11,309 bases of DNA from Candidatus Methylomirabilota bacterium (GTDB lineage: Bacteria > Methylomirabilota > Methylomirabilia > Methylomirabilales > 2-02-FULL-66-22). The notes beneath the pieces are model-generated. The model saw nothing but the letters and a program-made list of their open reading frames with translations, was not told the origin of the DNA and made no database searches. The translations under genes and the position numbers were made by a program. Below, one piece after another: positions 6,006 through 11,309 of the stretch (the first letter of the stretch is position 1; each line of letters begins with the position of its first letter). Location: the NCBI GenBank assembly GCA_016208645.1, contig JACQXP010000189.1:1-11309 (forward strand), in the 5' to 3' direction.

Positions 6006-7763
6006 TCAGGGCTCCGGACACTCTGACCCACGGCCGCCCAGTCTTTCCCGGGCGGCGTTAATCTTGCCCCAATGGTGTCGCCCGAGCGTATGGCCCACCC
6101 AGAAGGCTTTCTCCACCTGGGCCGGCGTAAGCTCCTTCAGCGTGTCATACGTCGCGACCTCGGCCGCCACCACGTTTCCCGGGATCAGGGGCGCTCGCCT
6201 GGTTGTCAGCCTGGATCGGAACTCGTAGGACCCCAGCACCAGGATTCCTCGTTCTTGGGTGGCGCGGATTGGAAGCGTCTTTTTCCCGGGGAGCTGCCTG
6301 TAGAGAAGTTGGTGCAGACTATCGTAGGAGATTCCCTGGCTCCGAGAGAGCAATTGCAGCAATTCAACCTTCACGGGGAGCTCGTCCGATCGACTCCACC
6401 GGCTTGCATCAGAAATGATGGTGAGATCGGGTCGATCGGGAAATTTCCCTCCCGTCTTGAGCGCTCGGAAGCGGTCGAGTCCCTCCACGCCCAGGTTCTC
6501 CACGACGCCTCCATCCACGAAACGCCGCGTGCGAGGGCTCCCCGCGCCCCTGGCAGGCGTCCAGCGAACTGCCTTGGGCTGGAAGGCCCCAGGAAAAGCC
6601 CCCGAGGCCGCCACCAGATCGGCCAGAGGCGTGGAATCCAGGTCAGGGTAATTCGGGTGACGCCCCTGGTAGAAGACCTCTCGCGCGTGATCCGCGTCTT
6701 CTTGGATGTCGGTTGCGTTAATGAGGAGCTGAGGAGCCAGGCTGGTATCCGCCAGTGCCTTCGAGCCGAAAAACACGTTTCGAAAGTGTCTGGAATAGGT
6801 ATCTGCGCTGTTCCATTTGCCCCAGAACCAATCCAGGAGAACCCAGTGCATGGATACGAAATCGTCAGGCAATCCCGGTCGATTCTCCTGAAGTTTTTTC
6901 CTGAACAGCGGCGGCGGGTATCCGAGGGCGTAGTGGGCCCCGATAATCGAACCCCCTGACACCGTGGTCAGGTACCGGATCGGAACGCACCTCTCGTCGA
7001 GCGCCTGAAGCAGCCCCGCGTGTATGGCGGCGGCGCGATAGCCCCCGCCGGAGAGCGCGAGGGCAATGATCATGGGGCGGCCGCCCGCAGTCCTCCAGCC
7101 CCCGGAGCCCGCCCACGTTTCCCTCCTGGCCAGCTCCTCACGTCGTATCTGGTCCAGGTGTGCGGATCCGGAGGCTCTTGGAAATCGCGGGTTCAGCCAC
7201 GAAGCGAGGGTTGCAAGCGCCCAGGCCACCAGAACCGGGATGATCGTGACGCCGACCGTGAACTGAAACCATGGCGTGGCCCGATGTGTGATCGCATAGC
7301 GACTCATGGGAAGCGTCAGGATCTCCAGGACGATCAGGATCGAGCAGAAGGCCAGACCGGGCCAGAAGGACTCTTTCCAGTTGACCCTGATGGCCACCGC
7401 CCAGCCGACCAGGAGTATCGCTACGAAGGTCACCCAGATGCCTGCCTTCATGTGCCAGAGGAGGCAGCTTCCAGGCGGGAGGGGATCGGGCGTTGACGCT
7501 TCTCGCCACATCAAGTATCCCAACCCGGCACAGAGGCCGGAGAAAACGCCGACCCCCGTCGCGCCCATCCAGGGGGACAGGCCAAGCTTCCACCACACCC
7601 CGATGAATCCCAGGAGCACCGCACATTGGAGGAGCCAGATGAGCTTGACCCGGCCCTTGTCCAGGTTGGGGGTGAATTCCGGGGGGCCAGGTGGGAATTG
7701 CGCGACAGGCACTTCCCCGATCACCGGCGGCGGCTCGATCCGCTGTATCTTTAGATTAACCAT
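6006..7763 (-). CDS. Membrane-anchored patatin-like phospholipase
   Basis: Patatin-like proteins are serine lipid acyl hydrolases with a Ser-Asp dyad. In the 585-residue product, residues 38-190 hold about five hydrophobic segments (near 41-58, 66-84, 106-126, 134-153 and 166-189), so the enzyme is anchored in the inner membrane. The catalytic domain begins near 230. The oxyanion-hole loop is SGGGYRAA (238-245), the nucleophile elbow is TVSGGS with Ser269, and the catalytic Asp417 is in VDGG. An in-frame ATG at 7778 exists, but the ATG at 7763 has TGAGGT about 8 nt upstream whereas 7778 has nothing recognisable. The 3' end is 203 nt from the GYD gene. The substrate is unknown: a role in membrane-lipid turnover or defence could be imagined, but no defence partner genes are present. 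Confidence 0.9.
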   Translation of the reverse strand: MVNLKIQRIEPPPVIGEVPVAQFPPGPPEFTPNLDKGRVKLIWLLQCAVLLGFIGVWWKLGLSPWMGATGVGVFSGLCAGLGYLMWREASTPDPLPPGSCLLWHMKAGIWVTFVAILLVGWAVAIRVNWKESFWPGLAFCSILIVLEILTLPMSRYAITHRATPWFQFTVGVTIIPVLVAWALATLASWLNPRFPRASGSAHLDQIRREELARRETWAGSGGWRTAGGRPMIIALALSGGGYRAAAIHAGLLQALDERCVPIRYLTTVSGGSIIGAHYALGYPPPLFRKKLQENRPGLPDDFVSMHWVLLDWFWGKWNSADTYSRHFRNVFFGSKALADTSLAPQLLINATDIQEDADHAREVFYQGRHPNYPDLDSTPLADLVAASGAFPGAFQPKAVRWTPARGAGSPRTRRFVDGGVVENLGVEGLDRFRALKTGGKFPDRPDLTIISDASRWSRSDELPVKVELLQLLSRSQGISYDSLHQLLYRQLPGKKTLPIRATQERGILVLGSYEFRSRLTTRRAPLIPGNVVAAEVATYDTLKELTPAQVEKAFWVGHTLGRHHWGKINAARERLGGRGSECPEP

Positions 7764-7940
7764 CGGTAGATACCTCATTCATCTGGGGACCAGTCGCAGC
7801 GATCTGGAAGCGCGTCGGCAGGGGTGAGATTGCTCTGGCAAAGAAAAACTGGCAAACCATCACGGGAAAATCAAGCCCTTTTGGAAATGGGCGTCCTGCA
7901 GGAGTGTCAGTGCTTGGCTTGAGACGAGGGTCCGGTGCGG

Positions 7941-7970
7941 ATTCTCTTAGCAAGCTATTTCTGGTGTCAA
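7941..7970 (-). promoter_or_regulatory. Candidate sigma-70 promoter for the patatin-to-M48 gene run
   Basis: On the minus strand TTGACA (7970-7965) is a perfect -35 box. GAGAAT (7946-7941) follows at 18 nt spacing and matches the -10 consensus at four of six positions. It lies about 180 nt upstream of the patatin start, pointing towards it. The weak -10 keeps confidence low. Confidence 0.35.
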
Positions 7971-8143
7971 GGAAAGAGTGGGACAAGGTCAGTCCTCAAT
8001 AGATATATGTGGGCGACGGAAAGCGAACAGGCGAAAAGCATGGAAGTTCAGAGGCTGGGACGCCGGAAGGGCGAAGACTAGGGGCTCCCTGTGGAAGAAA
8101 CAGACTTTCCGTACGTTAAACGAGTCACTCTCGTAGCGCCGCC

Positions 8144-8171
8144 TTGGCTCCCGTTGTCCAGCCCTTACAAT
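8144..8171 (+). promoter_or_regulatory. Candidate sigma-70 promoter for the dehydrogenase operon
   Basis: TTGGCT (8144-8149) and TACAAT (8166-8171) are separated by 16 nt and resemble -35 and -10 boxes, the latter with one mismatch. Transcription would begin near 8178, leaving a leader of about 120 nt that contains the palindrome at 8191-8212. Confidence 0.45.
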
Positions 8172-8190
8172 AGGTACACCTGCTTCATGG

Positions 8191-8212
8191 AAATGATGCA
8201 CATGCATCATTT
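8191..8212. promoter_or_regulatory. Perfect palindromic operator candidate
   Basis: AAATGATGCA (8191-8200) and TGCATCATTT (8203-8212) are exact reverse complements around a CA spacer. A 10-bp perfect dyad in AT-rich intergenic DNA is unlikely to be chance, and its shape suits a homodimeric HTH repressor. It lies just downstream of the predicted transcription start, so binding would block elongation or initiation. The XRE-cupin regulator encoded in the same operon is the obvious candidate ligand, by position only. Confidence 0.6.
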
Positions 8213-8300
8213 ACTCTGCCACCCGTTCCCGTTAATTTTTCTGCATATTTGTTTCCTCTGGGGAAACACCTCAACGGTCGGGCGCATGCGAGGAGGGGGC

Positions 8301-9362
8301 ATGGCCAGGATCGCAGTCATCCCCGGCGACGGCATCGGCCCGGACGTCATTGCCGAGGGCATCAAAGTCCTGGAGACCGTGGGCCGCGTGACCGGGGCCC
8401 GCCTCGACCTCACCCATTTCGACCTCGGCGCCGACCGCTACCTCCGCACCGGCGAGACCCTCCCGCAGTCTGTCTTCGAAGACCTCCGCGACAACTACGA
8501 TGCCATTTACCTGGGCGCGCTGGGGGACCCGCGTGTCCCGGACATGAAGCACGCCGCCGACATCCTGCTCGGGCTGCGCTTCCGCCTCGACCTCTACGTG
8601 AACATGCGGCCGGTGAAGCTCCTCGAGCGGCGGCTCTGCCCGCTGAAGGACCGATCGGAGGCCGACGTGGACCTAGTGGTGTTTCGCGAGAACACCGAGG
8701 GTCTCTACGTGGGCATGGGAGGGTTCTTCAAGAAAGGGACGGCAGACGAGGTGGCCCTCCAGGAGGACGTCAATACCCGCAAGGGCGTGGAACGGATCAT
8801 CGAATACGCCTTCCGGTTCGCGCGAGAGACCGGACGCACCAAGGTGACCATGAGCGACAAGGCCAACGTCCTGACCTACGGGCACGACCTGTGGCAGCGG
8901 GTCTTCCGCGAGGTCGCGTCGCGCTACCCGGAGATCGAGGCGGAGCACCTGTACGTGGATGCCCTGACCATGCAACTGGTGCGGGCGCCGCAGCGCTTCC
9001 AGGTGATCGTGACCTGCAACATGTTCGGCGACATCGTGACCGATCTGGGGGCCGCCCTGCAGGGGGGCCTGGGGATGGCCGCCTCCGGAAATCTGAATCC
9101 GGAGCGGACCCCATTGTTCGAGCCGGTCCACGGCTCTGCCCCCAAGTATGCCGGGAAGGATGTCGCCAACCCCATGGGCGCGGTCCTCACGGCCGGGATG
9201 ATGCTCGACTCGCTGGGCCTCCGGCGAGAGGCCGCTTTGATTGACGCCGCCGTCCGCGAGGCGATCCGCCAGGACAGGACGACGAACGACCTGGGCGGCC
9301 GCCTCGGGACCAAAGCGGTGGGCGATTTCCTCTGCCAGTGCATCGAGAGGTCAGGTGCATGA
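8301..9362 (+). CDS. Isocitrate/isopropylmalate dehydrogenase-family beta-decarboxylating dehydrogenase
   Basis: Enzymes of this family oxidise and decarboxylate a (2R,3S)-3-substituted malate using NAD(P) and Mg2+ or Mn2+. The 353-residue length matches LeuB. Visible motifs are IPGDGIGPDV (7-16), the substrate loop LLGLRFRLDLYVNMRP (89-104) with its arginines, FRENTEGLYVG (128-138) with the catalytic Tyr136, Lys187 in SDKANVL, and the metal-binding aspartates Asp220, Asp244 and Asp248. The cofactor loop reads HGSAPKYAGKDVANP (277-291): Lys-Tyr occupies the site that is Lys344-Tyr345 in NADP-dependent E. coli isocitrate dehydrogenase and Asp-Ile in NAD-dependent LeuB. The start at 8301 has AGGAGG close upstream; an in-frame extension to 8091 crosses the promoter region and is rejected. 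It overlaps the regulator by ATGA. The exact substrate (isopropylmalate, methylmalate, tartrate, homoisocitrate or a relative) is not determined. Confidence 0.88.
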   Translation: MARIAVIPGDGIGPDVIAEGIKVLETVGRVTGARLDLTHFDLGADRYLRTGETLPQSVFEDLRDNYDAIYLGALGDPRVPDMKHAADILLGLRFRLDLYVNMRPVKLLERRLCPLKDRSEADVDLVVFRENTEGLYVGMGGFFKKGTADEVALQEDVNTRKGVERIIEYAFRFARETGRTKVTMSDKANVLTYGHDLWQRVFREVASRYPEIEAEHLYVDALTMQLVRAPQRFQVIVTCNMFGDIVTDLGAALQGGLGMAASGNLNPERTPLFEPVHGSAPKYAGKDVANPMGAVLTAGMMLDSLGLRREAALIDAAVREAIRQDRTTNDLGGRLGTKAVGDFLCQCIERSGA

Positions 9363-9949
9363 AGGCGACGGCTGAAGTCAACGCATGGATGCAAGAGGTG
9401 CGCCTGGGTCCCCGCATCCGCGAGCTCCGACAGCAGCGGGGAATGACGCTGCGACATCTGTCGGACAAGGCCGGGCTCTCCACGGCCCTCCTGTCCAAGG
9501 TGGAAAATAACGCGGTCTCTCCGACGATCCCGACCCTGTGGAAGATCTGCGAGGGGCTGGGGGTCCGGGTGGGCTACTTCTTCCAGGACGGCGGGCAGGA
9601 GATCCGGGACTACGTCGTGACCCGCAAGGAGAAGCGGCCGGTGGTCTTCCGCGAGGGGTCCAAGCACGGCTACCTGTACGAGTCACTGGCCTACGGGAAG
9701 CTGGAGCACGCCATGGAGCCCTTCGTGGTCACGGTGGCTCCGGGAGAGCGGCGGGGCGGGAAGCTCTTCAGCCACGCCGGCGACGAGCTGGTCTATGTAC
9801 TGGAAGGTCGGGTGGAGTTTCTCCTGGGGGAGTTGAGTTTCGTCCTGGAAGAGGGGGACAGCGTGTACTTCAACTCGGAGCGCCCCCACCGGCTTCAGGC
9901 GCTGGATGGGCGTGAGGCCCGGACGCTTCAGGTGGTCTATTACCGGTAG
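9359..9949 (+). CDS. XRE-family transcriptional regulator with C-terminal cupin sensor domain
   Basis: The 196-residue product has an N-terminal XRE helix-turn-helix (about 18-72; LGPRIRELRQQRGMTLRHLS, then LSTALLSKVENNAVSPTIPTLWKI). A C-terminal cupin_2 domain follows (about 121-194; HAGDELVYVLEGRVEFLLGE, then EEGDSVYFNSERPHRLQ). This HTH-cupin design is shared with PuuR/SutR-type regulators, which usually sense a small metabolite and control an adjacent catabolic operon. The start at 9359 overlaps the dehydrogenase stop as ATGA, with GAGAGG about 8 nt upstream, indicating translational coupling; an in-frame ATG at 9338 lies inside the upstream gene. Its position between two metabolic enzymes implies control of this operon, possibly through the palindrome at 8191-8212. 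Confidence 0.9.
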   Translation: MKATAEVNAWMQEVRLGPRIRELRQQRGMTLRHLSDKAGLSTALLSKVENNAVSPTIPTLWKICEGLGVRVGYFFQDGGQEIRDYVVTRKEKRPVVFREGSKHGYLYESLAYGKLEHAMEPFVVTVAPGERRGGKLFSHAGDELVYVLEGRVEFLLGELSFVLEEGDSVYFNSERPHRLQALDGREARTLQVVYYR

Positions 9950-9958
9950 GCGGGAGGC

Positions 9959-10019
9959 GTAAGGCGTGAGGGGAAGAAACGAAGGTTTTCCGCCTAGCGC
10001 CTGACCCCTGACGCCTCAC
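9959..10019. repeat. Imperfect palindrome between the regulator and the dehydratase gene
   Basis: GTAAGGCGTGAGGGG (9959-9973) pairs with CCCCTGACGCCTCAC (10005-10019) at 13 of 15 positions, around a 31-nt loop. GGCGTNAGG-like units recur on both sides. It fills most of the 84-nt gap between the two genes and has the look of a dispersed intergenic palindromic repeat. It could stabilise or attenuate the transcript ahead of the dehydratase gene. Confidence 0.6.
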
Positions 10020-10033
10020 GAGGGGTAGGTAAG

Positions 10034-11296
10034 ATGGGCATGACGATCGCGGAGAAGATCCTGGCGGCGCACGCGGGCGTCCCCGTCGTGCGGCCCGGCG
10101 AACTCTACTTTGCCGGCCTGGACCTGGTCATGGGAACCGACGTCACCACGGCCCTCTCGGCCGAGGTGTTCGCCCAGATGGGGGCGCAGCGAGTCTTCGA
10201 CCCGGACAAGATCGCCCTGGTCAACGACCACTTCGTCCCCGCCAAGGACATCGCGGCCGCCACCCTGGCCCAGACCATGCGGCGCTTTGCGGAGCGGTAC
10301 GGCATCCGTCACTACTACGAGCTGGGAAGCTCAGGGATCTGCCACACGCTCGTTCCGGACGAGGGACTGGTCGCTCCCGGCGACCTGGTGGTCGGTGCGG
10401 ACTCGCACACGTGCACCTACGGGGCGGTGGGGGCCTTCGCCGCCGGGATCGGTAGCACGGACATGGCGGCCGCCTGGGCGCTGGGCGAGAGCTGGTTCCG
10501 GGTGCCGGAAACGATCCGGGTCATCTTCCGGGGCCGTCTTCCCGAGTGGGTGGGAGGCAAGGATCTCATCCTGCGGGTGGTGGGAGACCTGGGCGAAGAC
10601 GGCGCCCGCTACAAGGCGCTGGAGTTCGAAGGACACACGATCGAGGACTTGCCCATGGCCGGTCGGTTCACGGTCTGCAACATGGCCATCGAGGCGGGCG
10701 CCAAGACCGGGATCATCGCGGCCGATGATGTCACGCGCGAGTACCTCAAGGGGCGCGCGAGACGGCACGGCGAGTATCACCGCCCCGACCCGGATGCCCG
10801 GTATGCCCGCACGCTGGAGTACGAGGTGAGCGGCCTGGAGCCGCTGGTCGCCTGTCCGTATTCGCCGGCGAACGTCAAGCCGGTGAGCCAGGTCGAGGCC
10901 CTTCCCGTGGACCAGGTGGTCCTCGGGTCATGTACCAACGGTCGGGTGGAGGATTTCAGGATCGCAGCGAGCATCCTGAAGTCGCGCGGCGTGCATCCGA
11001 AGCTGCGTCTGATCGCCATCCCCGGAAGCCAGGCCGTCTTCCGCCAACTGCTGGACGAGGGGATCGTTGCTATCCTGGCCGAGGCAGGGGCGACGATCAG
11101 TCCGCCGACCTGCGGGCCGTGCATCGGCGGCCACATGGGCGTCCTGGGGCCCGGTGAACGAGGGCTTTTCACCACCAACAGAAACTTCAAGGGACGGAAT
11201 GGTCACCCGACATCCGAGGTGTACCTGAGCGGCCCGGCGGTCGCGGCGGCCACCGCGGTGATGGGACGCATCACCGATCCAAGAAAGTTGACGTGA
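10034..11296 (+). CDS. Aconitase-family hydro-lyase large subunit (LeuC/homoaconitase/DmdA type)
   Basis: This is the [4Fe-4S] catalytic subunit of a two-subunit dehydratase/isomerase. The 420-residue length fits the short archaeal-type LeuC, homoaconitase and 2,3-dimethylmalate dehydratase (DmdA) group rather than the roughly 470-residue enterobacterial LeuC. Cluster ligands are Cys300 in GSCTNGR and Cys360 and Cys363 in PPTCGPCIGG. Other family motifs are NDHFVPAKD (64-72), GADSHTCTYGA (121-131) and TTNRNFKGRNGH (380-391). The start at 10034 has GAGGGG about 8 nt upstream; Met3 at 10040 is the alternative. Its product would feed the dehydrogenase encoded upstream, as in isopropylmalate or homocitrate chemistry. 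The narrow group cannot be fixed by eye. The small subunit is probably encoded just beyond the right edge. Confidence 0.9.
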   Translation: MGMTIAEKILAAHAGVPVVRPGELYFAGLDLVMGTDVTTALSAEVFAQMGAQRVFDPDKIALVNDHFVPAKDIAAATLAQTMRRFAERYGIRHYYELGSSGICHTLVPDEGLVAPGDLVVGADSHTCTYGAVGAFAAGIGSTDMAAAWALGESWFRVPETIRVIFRGRLPEWVGGKDLILRVVGDLGEDGARYKALEFEGHTIEDLPMAGRFTVCNMAIEAGAKTGIIAADDVTREYLKGRARRHGEYHRPDPDARYARTLEYEVSGLEPLVACPYSPANVKPVSQVEALPVDQVVLGSCTNGRVEDFRIAASILKSRGVHPKLRLIAIPGSQAVFRQLLDEGIVAILAEAGATISPPTCGPCIGGHMGVLGPGERGLFTTNRNFKGRNGHPTSEVYLSGPAVAAATAVMGRITDPRKLT

Positions 11297-11297
11297 C

Positions 11298-11309
11298 ATG
11301 TCCACTCCA
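11298..11309 (+). CDS. Probable start of the dehydratase small-subunit gene (cut by the right edge)
   Basis: ATG at 11298 lies one base after the large-subunit stop and opens MSTP before the window ends. Large and small subunits of this dehydratase type are normally encoded back to back, so this is probably the small (LeuD-like) subunit. The only support is position; no ribosome binding site is obvious. Confidence 0.35.

Larger units (their letters stand above)
7779..8300. other. Divergent intergenic region between the patatin gene and the dehydrogenase operon
   Basis: About 520 nt separate the two divergent genes (patatin start 7763, dehydrogenase start 8301). The region is clearly more AT-rich than the genes. 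It contains a minus-strand promoter-like sequence near 7941-7970, a plus-strand promoter-like sequence near 8144-8171, a perfect 10-2-10 palindrome at 8191-8212, and a 6-bp hairpin GTTTCC-TCTGG-GGAAAC at 8251-8267. Short open frames on both strands lack family similarity and good ribosome binding sites, so I see no gene here. Confidence 0.7.

Noticed and set aside
5816..6031. 71-codon minus-strand frame between the patatin and GYD genes, ending 13 nt before the GYD start
   Set aside because: It overlaps the patatin 3' end, has no recognisable family or convincing ribosome binding site, and the opposite strand is equally open. A short gene beginning at an internal GTG cannot be excluded.
7756..7986. 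76-codon minus-strand frame overlapping the patatin start
   Set aside because: It lies over the probable patatin promoter and leader, and its sequence has no recognisable domain.
7989..8210. 73-codon minus-strand frame in the divergent intergenic region
   Set aside because: Composition is unlike the surrounding genes, no family is recognised, and it runs through the predicted plus-strand promoter and palindrome.
8091..8300. In-frame N-terminal extension of the dehydrogenase
   Set aside because: The fold starts at MARIAVIPGDGIG with a ribosome binding site at 8291-8296; the extension crosses the promoter and palindrome and looks non-coding.
8249..9244. 331-codon plus-strand frame in another frame of the dehydrogenase
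   Set aside because: It is Arg/Pro/Gly-rich shadow sequence typical of an out-of-frame read of a GC-rich gene.

Overview
This window is high-GC bacterial chromosome from an organism I cannot name. The GC content and gene mix (GYD-domain protein, XRE-cupin regulator, membrane-anchored patatin, LeuC-type dehydratase) would suit an uncultivated soil or subsurface lineage such as Methylomirabilota/Rokubacteria or a deltaproteobacterial relative; that placement is inference and weak. No rRNA, tRNA, CRISPR array, transposase or phage gene was seen.

Left two thirds (1-7763), all genes on the minus strand. Read right to left in the direction of transcription: a membrane-anchored patatin-like phospholipase (7763-6006); a GYD-domain protein whose 3' end is overwritten by a roughly 100-bp palindromic repeat (5802-5404); an ATP-grasp ligase (5251-3932); an NfuA-type Fe-S carrier (3844-3251); an OsmC-family peroxidase-like protein (3099-2623); a DUF898/YjgN membrane protein with an N-terminal zinc ribbon (2442-1300); an M48 metalloprotease 11 nt further on (1288-173); and the start of a second M48-like frame that runs off the left edge (150-1). 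That last frame repeats 129 nt of the neighbouring gene almost exactly.

The most notable point is the OsmC-family gene. Its frame is split by a single in-frame TGA exactly where this family carries its first catalytic cysteine, and both halves are intact and recognisably OsmC. A small stem-loop starts 10 nt after the TGA, where a bacterial SECIS element would be expected. The simplest reading is a UGA-encoded selenocysteine, giving a 158-residue selenoprotein that standard gene callers would report as two fragments.

Right third (8301-11309), plus strand. An isocitrate/isopropylmalate-dehydrogenase-family enzyme overlaps an XRE-cupin regulator by ATGA, and after a short repeat-containing gap follows an aconitase-family dehydratase large subunit (LeuC/DmdA/homoaconitase type). 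The first codons of a probable small-subunit gene lie at the right edge. A hydro-lyase/isomerase plus an oxidative decarboxylase is the chemistry of leucine biosynthesis and of several 2-oxoacid or dicarboxylate pathways. The dedicated regulator and the mixed active-site signature suggest a specialised, probably inducible pathway. The 537-nt divergent intergenic region upstream holds a promoter-like sequence followed at once by a perfect 10-2-10 palindrome, a strong operator candidate.
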